Assembly (NCBI RefSeq): GCF_000172415.1
Contig: NZ_ABLD01000010.1
Span: 1 to 64,000 of the forward strand
Direction of reading: 5' to 3'
Source: Paraburkholderia graminis C4D1M
GTDB taxonomy: Bacteria; Pseudomonadota; Gammaproteobacteria; Burkholderiales; Burkholderiaceae
DNA length: 64,000 nt
Below are positions 15,662 to 24,676 of the stretch, piece by piece (within the stretch, counting starts at the first letter, position 1; the number at the start of each line of letters is the position of its first letter). The translations under genes were made by a program, and so were the position numbers. The notes beneath the pieces were generated by a model, which saw only the letters and a list, made by a program, of their open reading frames with translations, made no database searches and was not told the DNA's origin.

Positions 15662-16801
15662 ATGGATCAGCAGGCGATCAGGACCGTCGAATACGACCGG
15701 CCGCAGGCGCAGGGCACGTCCTGCGGGATCGGACAGGCGTGGGCGAAGGTGCCCGACATGCCGTCGGCAGAACAAAAAGTGGCGCTGAAGGAGCGCATCC
15801 GTGCATTGCTCAAGCGCGAGAAAGCAGTGCTCGTGGCCCACTATTATGTCGATGCCGAATTGCAGGAGCTTGCCGACGAAACCGGCGGCTGCGTCGCCGA
15901 TTCGCTGGAAATGGCGCGCTTCGGGCGTGACCATGAGGCGCAAACGCTGGTGGTGGCCGGCGTGCGTTTCATGGGCGAGACCGCGAAGATTCTGAGCCCC
16001 GACAAGCGCATTCTGATGCCGGACCTCGACGCTACCTGCTCGCTCGATCTCGGCTGCCCGGTGGATGAATTCTCGGCTTTCTGCGACGCCCACCCGGATC
16101 GCACGGTCGTGGTCTATGCGAACACCAGTGCCGCGGTGAAGGCTCGCGCCGACTGGATGGTGACTTCATCGATCGGACTGGAGATCGTTGCCGACCTGCA
16201 CGCGCGCGGCGAAAAAATCATCTGGGCGCCGGACCGGCACCTGGGCGGTTATATCCAGAACAAGACCGGCGCGGACATGCTCATGTGGCAGGGCTCGTGT
16301 CTCGTGCACGACGAATTCAAGGGCATCGAACTGGATTTGCTGCGCGCCGAATATCCCGGCGCGAAAGTGCTCGTGCATCCCGAGTCGCCGGCCAACGTCG
16401 TGGCGCTTGCCGATGTCGTCGGTTCCACGACTCAGTTGATCGACGCCGCGCAGAAGCTCGATGCGACGCATTTCATCGTCGCGACGGACCTCGGCATCCT
16501 GCACAAGATGCAACTCGCTGCGCCCGGCAAGACGCTGATTGCCGCGCCCACGGCCGGCAACAGCGCGACCTGCAAGAGCTGCGCGCACTGTCCGTGGATG
16601 GCCATGAACGGCCTCGCGAATCTGGCCGACGTGCTCGAGCGCGGCCACAACGAGATTTTCGTCGACCGTGCTATTGGCGAACGGGCTCGTCTGCCGATCG
16701 ACCGCATGCTGGACTTCGCCGCGCGTCACAAGAAGCGCGTGCAGGCGAGCGGCGATCTGGCGCGCGACGCGCAGTTGTATTCGAACGTAGGAGCCGCCTG
16801 A
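15662..16801 (+). CDS. nadA: Quinolinate synthase NadA
   Basis: NadA is an oxygen-sensitive [4Fe-4S] enzyme that condenses iminoaspartate with dihydroxyacetone phosphate to quinolinate in NAD synthesis. The 379-residue protein has the motifs VLVAHYYVDAELQELADETG, CSLDLGCPVDEFSAFC and the C-terminal cluster segment CKSCAHCPWMAMNGL. The start at 15662 is supported by GAGGAG a few bases upstream; the frame is open further upstream but without family similarity. The stop overlaps the nadC start by one base (TGATG). nadB lies convergent downstream, so the three de novo genes sit together. Confidence 0.97.
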   Translation: MDQQAIRTVEYDRPQAQGTSCGIGQAWAKVPDMPSAEQKVALKERIRALLKREKAVLVAHYYVDAELQELADETGGCVADSLEMARFGRDHEAQTLVVAGVRFMGETAKILSPDKRILMPDLDATCSLDLGCPVDEFSAFCDAHPDRTVVVYANTSAAVKARADWMVTSSIGLEIVADLHARGEKIIWAPDRHLGGYIQNKTGADMLMWQGSCLVHDEFKGIELDLLRAEYPGAKVLVHPESPANVVALADVVGSTTQLIDAAQKLDATHFIVATDLGILHKMQLAAPGKTLIAAPTAGNSATCKSCAHCPWMAMNGLANLADVLERGHNEIFVDRAIGERARLPIDRMLDFAARHKKRVQASGDLARDAQLYSNVGAA

Positions 16802-17730
16802 TGAACGCGGTAGCGCAAAGTTCGGTAGAGGCCGGTTCCGCCGCGTATAGCCAGGCGGAAGCCGTGTCGCCGCTCTTCGCCGAGATCCGCGCGCAGTACG
16901 GCGCCGCGTTCGACGCCGCGCTGGCACGCAACGTCGCGGACGCGCTCGCGGAAGACATCGGCACTGGCGATCAGACTGGCCGCCTCGTTCCCGCCGACGA
17001 AGTGCGCGACGCGCGCGTCATCGTCCGCGAGGATGCGGTGTTGTGCGGCGTGCCCTGGTTCAACGCCGTCTTGCGCCAGGTCGATCCGCGGATCGAGGCG
17101 CAGTGGCGTTATCGCGAAGGCGACCGCATGACGGCGGACACGCCGGTGTGCGAACTGCGCGGGCCGGTGCGCGCGCTGCTTACCGCCGAGCGCAACGCGC
17201 TCAACTTTCTGCAGTTGCTGTCCGGCGTGGCGAGCGCGACGCGCCGGTACGTCGACGCAATCGCGCATACGCGCACGCGCATTCTCGACACGCGCAAGAC
17301 TTTGCCAGGCTTGCGGCTCGCGCAAAAGTACGCGGTGCGTGTGGGCGGCGGCGCGAATCAACGGCTCGCGTTGTACGACGGCATCCTGATCAAGGAAAAC
17401 CACATTGCCGCCGCCGGCGGAGTGGGCGCGGCCATGAACGCAGCGCTTGCGCTCAACGCGGGCGTCCCGATTCAGATCGAGGTCGAAACGCTCGAACAGT
17501 TGGAAACGGCATTGGCGCATCGCGCGCAGTCCATTCTGCTCGACAACTTTTCCTTCGATGCAATGCGCGACGCGGTGCGCATCACCGCCGGGCGCGCGGT
17601 GCTGGAAGTGTCCGGCGGCGTCAACTTCGAGACGGTGCGGACGATTGCGGAGACAGGCGTCGACCGCGTGTCGATCGGCGCCCTGACGAAAGACGTGCGA
17701 GCGACCGATTACTCGCTGCGAATCGTCTGA
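16801..17730 (+). CDS. nadC: Nicotinate-nucleotide pyrophosphorylase (carboxylating)
   Basis: NadC converts quinolinate and phosphoribosyl pyrophosphate to nicotinate mononucleotide, CO2 and pyrophosphate. The 309-residue protein contains EDIGTGDQT near the N-terminus and the active-site stretches LDTRKTLPGLRLAQKYAV, GGGANQRLALYDGILIKENH and the barrel-end segment LEVSGGVNFETVRTIAETGV. It is coupled to nadA by a 1-nt overlap. The ATG-proximal 25 residues are less conserved than the rest. Confidence 0.97.
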   Translation: MNAVAQSSVEAGSAAYSQAEAVSPLFAEIRAQYGAAFDAALARNVADALAEDIGTGDQTGRLVPADEVRDARVIVREDAVLCGVPWFNAVLRQVDPRIEAQWRYREGDRMTADTPVCELRGPVRALLTAERNALNFLQLLSGVASATRRYVDAIAHTRTRILDTRKTLPGLRLAQKYAVRVGGGANQRLALYDGILIKENHIAAAGGVGAAMNAALALNAGVPIQIEVETLEQLETALAHRAQSILLDNFSFDAMRDAVRITAGRAVLEVSGGVNFETVRTIAETGVDRVSIGALTKDVRATDYSLRIV

Positions 17731-17763
17731 CGCGGTTTCCAGAAATTAGGCTTCGTGAGACAT

Positions 17764-17803
17764 GAAACGCCATCGCCGGCATGAAAGCCGGCGATGGCGT
17801 TTC
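17764..17803. terminator. Bidirectional terminator between nadC and nadB
   Basis: A perfect 17-bp stem (17764-17780 with 17787-17803), 6-nt loop, with short A and T tracts at the outer ends. It sits in the 81-nt gap between the convergent nadC and nadB genes. Confidence 0.9.
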
Positions 17804-17811
17804 CGTTTGCA

Positions 17812-19410
17812 TCACACGTTGCGGTTGCGCACGTATTCCGGCGAGAGCACGGTCGGCAGCGCTTTGGGCAAAGTCGCCGGCCAGTCGCGGCTGAAATGCA
17901 GGCCGCGGCTTTCGCGCCGCGAGCGCGCGCCGTCGACGATTAGCGAAGCCACGTCCACCAGATTGCGCAACTCCAGCAGGTCGCGGCTCACCTTGAAGTT
18001 TGCGTAATACTCGTGAATCTCGTCGCGCAAGAGGGCGAGCCGGTGGCGCGCTCGCGCAAGCCGTTTGTCCGTGCGCACAATGCCCACGTAATTCCACATG
18101 AGCCGGCGAAGCTCGTCCCAATTGTGGGCGACCACCACTTCTTCGTCCGGATCGGACACGCGGCTTTCGTCCCAGTCCGGCAACGGCGCATGAACCGCGC
18201 CGCTAAAGCCTTCTTCTTCGATGGCGCGCGCAGCCGAGCGGCCGATCACCAGACACTCGAGCAGCGAATTGCTGGCCAGACGGTTTGCGCCGTGCAGCCC
18301 CGTGCAAGAGGTCTCGCCGACTGCATAGAGGCCCGCGAGATCGGTGCGGCCCGCCAGATCGGTGACGACGCCGCCGCACGTATAGTGCGCCGCCGGCACG
18401 ACCGGAATGGGTTCCTTCGTGATGTCGATGCCGAATTCCAGGCAGCGCGCGAGGATCGTCGGAAAATGCTCGTGCAGGAAATCGGCCGGCTGATGGCTGA
18501 TGTCCAGATACACACAATCGATGCCGCGCTTCTTGATCTCGAAGTCGATCGCGCGCGCGACGATGTCGCGCGGCGCGAGTTCGGCGCGCTCGTCGTGGTT
18601 CGGCATGAAACGCGTGCCGTCCGGCAGCTTCAGCACGCCGCCTTCGCCGCGCACGGCTTCCGAAATCAGAAACGACTTGGCGTACGGATGGAACAGGCAG
18701 GTCGGATGGAACTGAATGAACTCCATGTTCGAGACGCGGCAGCCCGCGCGCCATGCCATCGCGATGCCGTCGCCCGTCGCCGTGTCCGGATTCGTGGTGT
18801 ACAGGTAGACCTTGCCGGCGCCGCCGGTGGCGAGCACCGTGTGCGGCGCCTCGATGGTGACGGTGCGGCCGGTTTGCACATCGAGCGCATAGAGGCCATG
18901 ACAACGGCGTCCCGGCAATCCCAGCCGGTCGGAGGTGATCAGGTCGATCGCGCAGTGATCTTCGAGCAACGTGATGTTCGGATGCCGCCGCACACGCTCG
19001 CTGAGCGTGGTGACAACCGCATGGCCCGTGGCGTCGGCCGCATGAATAATCCGCCGGTGGCTATGGCCGCCCTCGCGAGTCAGGTGGAAGCCGAGCTCGG
19101 CCGCGTCGTCTTTCGTGAACGGCACGCCCTGGTCAATCAGCCATTCAATCGCGGCACGCCCGTGTTCGACGATGAACCGCGTCGCCGCTTCGTCGCACAG
19201 GCCGCCGCCGGCAATCAGCGTGTCGCGCACGTGATTGTCGATGCTGTCCGCGGAATCCAGCACGGCGGCGATGCCGCCTTGCGCCCAATCACTCGCGCCT
19301 TCAGTCATCGACCGCTTGGCGATCACCGCAACCCGCCGCGTTTCTGCGAGATTGAGCGCGACGCTCAGCCCCGCGAGACCGCTACCGACAATCGCCACAT
19401 CGAATTCCAT
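17812..19410 (-). CDS. nadB: L-aspartate oxidase NadB
   Basis: NadB is the FAD enzyme that oxidises L-aspartate to iminoaspartate, the substrate of NadA. The N-terminus MEFDVAIVGSGLAGLSVALN is the dinucleotide-binding fold. Other typical segments are SDWAQGGIAAVLD, EGGHSHRRIIHAADATG and HYTCGGVVTDLAGRT; the C-terminal helical domain ends the protein. Start 19410 is preferred because GGAG lies 9 nt upstream and the FAD motif begins at once; ATGs at 19419 and 19458 are alternatives. Length 532 residues. It is convergent with nadA-nadC and separately expressed. Confidence 0.96.
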   Translation of the reverse strand: MEFDVAIVGSGLAGLSVALNLAETRRVAVIAKRSMTEGASDWAQGGIAAVLDSADSIDNHVRDTLIAGGGLCDEAATRFIVEHGRAAIEWLIDQGVPFTKDDAAELGFHLTREGGHSHRRIIHAADATGHAVVTTLSERVRRHPNITLLEDHCAIDLITSDRLGLPGRRCHGLYALDVQTGRTVTIEAPHTVLATGGAGKVYLYTTNPDTATGDGIAMAWRAGCRVSNMEFIQFHPTCLFHPYAKSFLISEAVRGEGGVLKLPDGTRFMPNHDERAELAPRDIVARAIDFEIKKRGIDCVYLDISHQPADFLHEHFPTILARCLEFGIDITKEPIPVVPAAHYTCGGVVTDLAGRTDLAGLYAVGETSCTGLHGANRLASNSLLECLVIGRSAARAIEEEGFSGAVHAPLPDWDESRVSDPDEEVVVAHNWDELRRLMWNYVGIVRTDKRLARARHRLALLRDEIHEYYANFKVSRDLLELRNLVDVASLIVDGARSRRESRGLHFSRDWPATLPKALPTVLSPEYVRNRNV

Positions 19411-19571
19411 TGCTTGCATCTCCGTCTTTTCGTTTTGCTGTGCAAACGCGTCAATCACGCGCTGCTAAAACGAGAAAGGATACGCGCCGCGACGGTTGAG
19501 GGAAAGCTAGCCGGACGGCATAAGACTTCACGACCGCGCACATCAAGGTCAAACGACGGTTTTGACGACCC

Positions 19572-19607
19572 AAAAACAAAAAAGCCCCGCACGAATGCGA
19601 GGCTTTT
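19572..19607 (-). terminator. Intrinsic terminator of the rpmB-rpmG transcript
   Basis: On the minus strand GCCTCGCA, loop TTCG and TGCGGGGC form a stem with one U-G pair, followed by a T-run corresponding to plus-strand As at 19572-19583. A shorter T-run on the plus side could also give weak rightward termination. Confidence 0.85.
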
Positions 19608-19648
19608 TGCACATGTCTTTGCCTTCGTCAAAAGGCAGGAGCCAAGAC

Positions 19649-19816
19649 TTACTTGATCTTGGTTTCCTTGTAGTCAACGTGCTTACGGACGACCGGATCA
19701 AACTTCTTGATCAGCATCTTTTCCGGCATGTTGCGTTTGTTCTTCGTAGTCGTGTAGAAGTGACCCGTGCCTGCGGTCGATTCCAGCTTGATCTTGTCGC
19801 GTGCGCCTTTCGCCAT
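19649..19816 (-). CDS. rpmG: 50S ribosomal protein L33
   Basis: This 55-residue basic protein reads MAKGARDKIKLESTAGTGHF and ends with KHVDYKETKIK, a typical L33. It has no cysteines, so it is the zinc-free form. It follows rpmB after 10 nt on the same strand, the usual rpmB-rpmG pair, and has AAGGAG-type bases upstream of its ATG. A terminator lies about 40 nt beyond the stop. Confidence 0.97.
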   Translation of the reverse strand: MAKGARDKIKLESTAGTGHFYTTTKNKRNMPEKMLIKKFDPVVRKHVDYKETKIK

Positions 19817-19826
19817 GATTTACTCC

Positions 19827-20060
19827 TTAGGCTTCACCGCGTGCGCGCAGATCTGCGAGCACAGCGTCGATACCGTTCTTGTCGATCAGGCGCAGGCCGG
19901 CGTTCGAAATACGCAGACGCACCCAACGGTTTTCGCTTTCCACCCAAATACGGCGGCTTTGCAGGTTCGGCAGGAACCGGCGCTTGGTTTTGTTGTTCGC
20001 GTGGGAAACGTTGTTGCCGCTCATCGGCGCTTTCCCAGTTACTTGGCATACGCGTGCCAT
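19827..20060 (-). CDS. rpmB: 50S ribosomal protein L28
   Basis: This 77-residue protein begins MARVCQVTGKAPMSGNNVSH and has the L28 features KTKRRFLPNLQSRRIWVESE and RLRISNAGLRLIDKNGID. It is the first gene of the rpmB-rpmG unit. The roughly 280 nt between it and radC contain no gene and should carry its promoter; no clear -35/-10 pair was assigned. Confidence 0.97.
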   Translation of the reverse strand: MARVCQVTGKAPMSGNNVSHANNKTKRRFLPNLQSRRIWVESENRWVRLRISNAGLRLIDKNGIDAVLADLRARGEA

Positions 20061-20343
20061 GAGAGCACTCCTAATACGCTAATTCTGAGTTCGAACGCCG
20101 TGAAAGTTTCCCGAAAAGAGTCGCGCTGAAATCAGGCACGTATCCTTTCCGGAACGCCTTGGTGGCTTCGGAACAGGGGGTTGGAAATAGGCAAACCGGA
20201 ATTCTAGCAGGAAAAAAGCCGCAAAATCAAACCTTATTTGCGGTGGCGAGACACGGCGCGGCGCCTTTTCGCGTCCCGTTCACGCTTTTTTCATGTCGCC
20301 TAAAGAGCGCCGAAAGACCCGTCAAGGTGCCGGTCGCACTGCG

Positions 20344-21108
20344 TCACGGCCACCCGGCGCGGGCGAACGAGTATACGCTGTCCGCGCCGATCACGAGATG
20401 ATCGACGAGTTGCACGTCGATCAGCGCCAGCGCTTCACGCAGTGTGCGCGTCAGACTGCAGTCGCTGGCGCTCGGCTGCACCGCGCCCGACGGATGATTG
20501 TGCGCGACGATCAGGCTCGCCGCATTGAGCGCCAGCGCCCGCCGCACGATCTCGCGCGGATACACCGCCATGCGCGTGAGCGTGCCGCGCGCGCTTTCCT
20601 CGCTGCGAATCAGCCGATGCCGCGCGTCCAGGAACAGCGACACGAACACTTCCTGCGGACGGCCGCCGATCAGAAGCCGCAGGTAATCTTCCACGGCCTC
20701 GGGCGAATTCATCAGCGAACGCCGGCGCATCTTGTCGACCAGCGAACGGCGCGCCATTTCCATGATCGCGAGCAACTGCGCTTTTTTCGCGGGCCCGATG
20801 CCGCGCAGGCCGTCGAAATCCGCGTAAGTCGCATCGAGCATGGCCCGCAGCGAGCCGAAGCGGTCGAGCAGTTCGCGCGCCACGCTGAACACGTCGTGGC
20901 CGGGCAGGCCCGAGCCGAGCACGAGCACGATCATCTCCGTGTCCGACAGCACGGCGGGGCCCTGATCGATGAGCCGTTCGCGCGGCATATCGTGTTTGGG
21001 CCATTTGCGCCCGCGGCGCGGATTGGGCGCATCGGCAGGGCGGGCGACGGGCGGCGAACGAGCGAAATCCAACATTGGATCGCCGATTGTGGACGCATAA
21101 TCAGACAT
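20344..21108 (-). CDS. radC: RadC-family JAB1/MPN-type protein
   Basis: RadC proteins carry a metal-binding JAMM fold. Their cellular role is uncertain; the old assignment to DNA repair in E. coli was withdrawn. The 254-residue protein has a helix-hairpin-helix-like segment (DFDGLRGIGPAKKAQLLAI) and the metal motif HNHPSGAVQPSASD (His203, His205, Asp216). Start 21108 (MSDYASTIGDPMLDF) has GGAGGA about 11 nt upstream; ATG 21075 is an alternative. The N-terminal 40 residues are low-complexity. It is divergent from the FKBP gene. Confidence 0.92.
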   Translation of the reverse strand: MSDYASTIGDPMLDFARSPPVARPADAPNPRRGRKWPKHDMPRERLIDQGPAVLSDTEMIVLVLGSGLPGHDVFSVARELLDRFGSLRAMLDATYADFDGLRGIGPAKKAQLLAIMEMARRSLVDKMRRRSLMNSPEAVEDYLRLLIGGRPQEVFVSLFLDARHRLIRSEESARGTLTRMAVYPREIVRRALALNAASLIVAHNHPSGAVQPSASDCSLTRTLREALALIDVQLVDHLVIGADSVYSFARAGWP

Positions 21109-21285
21109 ATAGAGACAATTCCTCCGCTTAGGGTTGAAGCTTCGTGCGTGCGATGGACGCAAGCCGAGGCCAGCCATGTGGCTTACAATAGACGCTTTGC
21201 GCACGGCACGCCGACGGTGTGCCGCACGCGTCGGCTGCGCCCGCGGCGCACGCGTGAGAGCGCGCTTCGACTGAGCGAGCACTGC

Positions 21286-21741
21286 ATGAGCATCATCGAC
21301 ATTTCCGAAGTGAAGCCCGGTTCACACGTGACGCTTCACTACCGGCTTTCCCTTGCCGATGGCGCCGAAGTCATCAATACCTTCAACGACAAGCCCGCCA
21401 CGCTGCTGCTCGGCGCCGGTCAGCTCGCGCCGCCGCTGGAAGACATTTTGCTGGGTTTGAAGGTCGGGCACCATTCGACCTTTCGGCTAGATCCTGGCGT
21501 CGCCTTCGGTCCGCGCAATCCCGAGTTGATCCAGCGCGTGTCGCTGGCCACGCTGCGCGAAAACAGCATGATCGGTGAGGATTTTTCTCCGGGCGACCTG
21601 GTCGAATTCAACGCGCCGGGTGGCGGCCGCTACGCCGGCGTTCTGAAAGAAGTGAGCGAAACGTCGGCCCTGTTCGATTTCAACCACCCGCTTGCCGGCC
21701 AGGCGCTGGCGTTCGAAGTGAAAATCATCGGGATTTTGTAA
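21286..21741 (+). CDS. FKBP-type peptidyl-prolyl cis-trans isomerase (SlpA/FkpB-like)
   Basis: This 151-residue SlyD/SlpA-type FKBP probably isomerises Xaa-Pro bonds and acts as a folding helper in the cytosol. It has the split FKBP core, starting VTLHYRLSLADGAEVINTF, with an insert-in-flap region around the middle. Start 21286 gives MSIIDISEVKPGSHVTLHY. The stop is followed after 2 nt by the ispH start, matching the slpA-ispH adjacency known from E. coli. TACAAT at 21187-21192 may be the -10 box. Confidence 0.93.
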   Translation: MSIIDISEVKPGSHVTLHYRLSLADGAEVINTFNDKPATLLLGAGQLAPPLEDILLGLKVGHHSTFRLDPGVAFGPRNPELIQRVSLATLRENSMIGEDFSPGDLVEFNAPGGGRYAGVLKEVSETSALFDFNHPLAGQALAFEVKIIGIL

Positions 21742-21743
21742 AC

Positions 21744-22703
21744 ATGACCATCGCGGATACGACCCTTGCCGAAACCGAGATCCTGCTGGCGCAGCCGCGC
21801 GGGTTCTGTGCCGGCGTCGATCGGGCTATCGAGATCGTCGAACGCGCGATCAAGCTGCACGGCTCGCCGATTTACGTGCGTCACGAAATCGTCCATAACG
21901 CCTACGTCGTCGAAGATCTGCGCAAGAAGGGCGCGATTTTCATTGAGCGGCTCGAAGAAGTGCCGCCCGGCAACACGGTTATCTTCAGCGCGCACGGCGT
22001 GTCGAAAGCGGTGCGCAGCGAAGCCGAATCGCGCGGGCTGCGCGTGTACGACGCGACCTGTCCGCTCGTGACCAAGGTGCACATCGAGGTCGCGAAGATG
22101 CGCCAGGACGGCTTCGACATCGTGATGATCGGCCACAAGGGCCATCCGGAAGTGGAAGGCACGATGGGCCAGGCGGGCGAGGGCATGCATCTCGTCGAAG
22201 ACATCGAGGACGTGCAGGCGCTGCAACTGGCCGACCCGGAGCGGATCGCGTTCGTCACGCAAACCACGCTGTCGGTCGACGACGCCGCCGAAATCATCGG
22301 CGCGCTAAAGGCGAAATACCCGTCCATCCGCGAGCCGAAGAAGCAGGACATCTGCTACGCGACGCAGAACCGCCAGGACGCCGTCAAGTTCATGGCGCCG
22401 CAGTGCGACGTGGTGATCGTGGTCGGCAGCCCGAACAGTTCGAACTCGAACCGGCTGCGCGAACTGGCTGAAAAGCTCGGCGTGCCGGCCTATATGGTCG
22501 ATTCGCCGGATCAGATCGATCCGACATGGGTCGAGGGCAAGCGCCGCATCGGCGTGACTGCCGGCGCTTCGGCGCCGGAAGTGCTGGCGCAGGCGGTCAT
22601 CGCCCGATTGCGGGAGTTGGGTGTGCGCAATGTTCGCGCGCTCGACGGCATCGAGGAAAACATCGCGTTTCCGCTGCCGCGTGGCTTGGGTCTGCCGGCC
22701 TGA
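21744..22703 (+). CDS. ispH: 4-Hydroxy-3-methylbut-2-enyl diphosphate reductase
   Basis: IspH is the final enzyme of the methylerythritol phosphate pathway; its Fe-S cluster reduces HMBPP to IPP and DMAPP. The 319-residue protein has the three cluster cysteines in family context: PRGFCAGVDRAIEIVE (Cys22), YDATCPLVTKVH and QDICYATQNRQDAV. The catalytic-glutamate loop is in VTQTTLS. It lies 2 nt after the FKBP gene and is closed by a strong terminator. Confidence 0.97.
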   Translation: MTIADTTLAETEILLAQPRGFCAGVDRAIEIVERAIKLHGSPIYVRHEIVHNAYVVEDLRKKGAIFIERLEEVPPGNTVIFSAHGVSKAVRSEAESRGLRVYDATCPLVTKVHIEVAKMRQDGFDIVMIGHKGHPEVEGTMGQAGEGMHLVEDIEDVQALQLADPERIAFVTQTTLSVDDAAEIIGALKAKYPSIREPKKQDICYATQNRQDAVKFMAPQCDVVIVVGSPNSSNSNRLRELAEKLGVPAYMVDSPDQIDPTWVEGKRRIGVTAGASAPEVLAQAVIARLRELGVRNVRALDGIEENIAFPLPRGLGLPA

Positions 22704-22734
22704 CGGTTCGCAGCCACCATAGACCATAAGAAAG

Positions 22735-22758
22735 CGCGCCTTCGGGCGCGTTTTTTTT
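22735..22758 (+). terminator. Intrinsic terminator after ispH
   Basis: CGCGCC, UUCG tetraloop, GGCGCG, then eight consecutive Ts (22751-22758): a textbook rho-independent terminator. Confidence 0.95.
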
Positions 22759-23247
22759 CATCCTGACGCCGCGAAGGCCATTCAAGAAACGGTGCCACAT
22801 CACTGCGAAATGCGGTTTCCCACACCGACGCAGGCAATCTTTTTTGAAATTCGATCTGGCATTAAATCCCTTTTCGGATGATGCGTCCCCGATTATTTGC
22901 GACCTATCCGCCCTGTCGCAATTTTGGCGCACTAAAATGGTGCTCGCCAAAGGCGGCTCAACAAAACCCACCATTTGACGTAAACCACGCTGTAGCGGGC
23001 CGCAGCGCCGTTCGGCCGCAACACTTGATGCCATGCGTTCCCAAGCCGGTGCAACTGATGCACGAAAAACAGTCGCAACCGGGTTGCGCCTTTTGCGCGA
23101 AAGCGGTCTCAAAATACGGTTGCAATGCAGGAAAACCCTGCCGGTTCAACAATATTGCCCGTCGCAAAATTGGAGTTACAATGCGCGCGTTCTCAAGGCC
23201 TTAGCGCCTTCAGACGATGGAATTTGCAAGGGCGGGAGACCTATTTA
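22759..23247 (+). promoter_or_regulatory. Long livK upstream region with promoter and NtrC-like box
   Basis: No convincing gene lies in these 489 nt. A sigma-70-type promoter is visible just upstream of livK: TTGCCC (23155-23160), 16-nt spacer, TACAAT (23177-23182), predicting a start near 23189 and a leader of about 60 nt. GCACTAAAATGGTGC at 22929-22943 matches the NtrC box pattern (GCAC, 7 nt, GTGC). A GG-N10-GC pair at 23048-23061 could be a weak sigma-54 element. The nitrogen-control reading is an inference. Confidence 0.55.
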
Positions 23248-24447
23248 ATGCGAGTCAAGTTTGCTTACGCCGTGTCCATCGCGGCCGCGGTTGCGATGTT
23301 GACCGCGTGCGGCAAAAAACAGGATGGCGAGGCGGGAGCAGGTGCGTCGGCGGCAGCAGCATCCGCGGCGCCGGCAAGCGAAGCAATCGTCGTGAAAATC
23401 GGCCATGCGGCTCCGTTGACGGGCGGCATTGCACATCTTGGTAAAGACAACGAAAACGGCGCGCGTCTCGCGGTCGAGGAAATCAACGCGCAAGGCCTGA
23501 CGATCGACGGCCACAAGATCGACTTGCAACTCGACGCGCAGGACGACGCCGCCGATCCCAAAACGGGAACGGCCGTCGCGCAAAAGCTGGTGGACGATCA
23601 CGTGGTGGCCGTCGTCGGGCATCTGAATTCGGGCGTGTCGATTCCGGCTTCCAAGGTCTATAGCGACGCGAGCATCGTGCAGATCTCGCCGTCGTCGACG
23701 AACCCGGCTTACACGCAGCAGGGTTTCAAGACGACCTACCGCGTCGTCGCCACCGACGCGCAGCAGGGTCCCGCGCTCGCCAATTACGCGACGAACGCGC
23801 TGGGCGCGAAACGCATCGCCGTCGTGGACGATGCGACCGCCTACGGCAAGGGACTCGCGGACGAATTCGCGAAGACCGCCGAGGCGAACGGAGCGAAAGT
23901 CGTCACGCGCGAAGCGACGAACGACCGGGCCACGGACTTCCGGGCCATCCTCACGAAGATCAAGAGTGTTCATCCGGACGCCATCATGTTCGGCGGCATG
24001 GACGCAACGGGCGGGCCGTTTGCCAAACAGGCGGCGGCGCTCGGTATCAGGGCAAAAATCCTTGGCGGCGACGGCGTGTGTACCGACAAGGTAGGTGAGC
24101 TGGCGGGAACCGCCGTGCAAAACCTCGTCTGTTCGGAAGCGGGACTCGCGCTTTCGAAAATGGACAGGGGAGCGGACTTCGAGAAGAAGTACGTCGACCG
24201 CTTCCACACGCCGGTGCAGATTTACGCACCGTTCACGTACGACGCTGTGTACGTGATTGTCGATGCAATGAAGCGCGCTAATTCGATCGAGGCGCCCAAG
24301 GTGCTGGCTGCGATGCCGTCCACCGATTACCACGGGGTAATCGGCCGCATCGCGTTCGACGACAAGGGTGATTTGAAAGAGGGCGCCATTACGCTTTACG
24401 ACTTCAAGGACGGCAAGAAAGCGGTTCTCGACGTCGTGAAGATGTAA
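23248..24447 (+). CDS. livK: Branched-chain amino-acid ABC transporter substrate-binding lipoprotein
   Basis: This is the periplasmic binding component for leucine/isoleucine/valine uptake. The 399-residue precursor has a lipoprotein signal peptide with lipobox LTAC (Cys21), an Ala-rich linker, and a type I periplasmic binding fold (KIGHAAPLTGGIAHLGKDNE, DAQDDAADPKTGTAVAQKL, AVVGHLNSGVSIPAS). ATG 23248 follows a GGGAG-like site; upstream in-frame codons were rejected because they would bury the signal peptide. The lipid anchor is unlike E. coli LivK/LivJ, which are soluble. A terminator separates it from livHMGF. Confidence 0.94.
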   Translation: MRVKFAYAVSIAAAVAMLTACGKKQDGEAGAGASAAAASAAPASEAIVVKIGHAAPLTGGIAHLGKDNENGARLAVEEINAQGLTIDGHKIDLQLDAQDDAADPKTGTAVAQKLVDDHVVAVVGHLNSGVSIPASKVYSDASIVQISPSSTNPAYTQQGFKTTYRVVATDAQQGPALANYATNALGAKRIAVVDDATAYGKGLADEFAKTAEANGAKVVTREATNDRATDFRAILTKIKSVHPDAIMFGGMDATGGPFAKQAAALGIRAKILGGDGVCTDKVGELAGTAVQNLVCSEAGLALSKMDRGADFEKKYVDRFHTPVQIYAPFTYDAVYVIVDAMKRANSIEAPKVLAAMPSTDYHGVIGRIAFDDKGDLKEGAITLYDFKDGKKAVLDVVKM

Positions 24448-24466
24448 TGACGGGACGTTCAGCCTG

Positions 24467-24498
24467 ACGGCACCGAACCACCCGACGGTGCCGTTTTT
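24467..24498 (+). terminator. Intrinsic terminator between livK and livH
   Basis: ACGGCACCG (24467-24475), 10-nt loop, CGGTGCCGT (24486-24494) and a short T-run. Partial read-through would make livK more abundant than the membrane and ATPase subunits. Confidence 0.85.
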
Positions 24499-24676
24499 GC
24501 ATCCGCTGAAGGCTAGCCTGCGACTGTGACCCAGTCGTGAAGGTGAATCGGCGGCGGATAAACCCTTACCGGTCTTTTACATCAGTACCCGCAGTGCCGT
24601 TGAGATTGCGTGACGCATCACCGCCCACCGGCTGATGAAGAGCGCGAATCCAGCCGCACGGGCTAAGGAGCATTAA

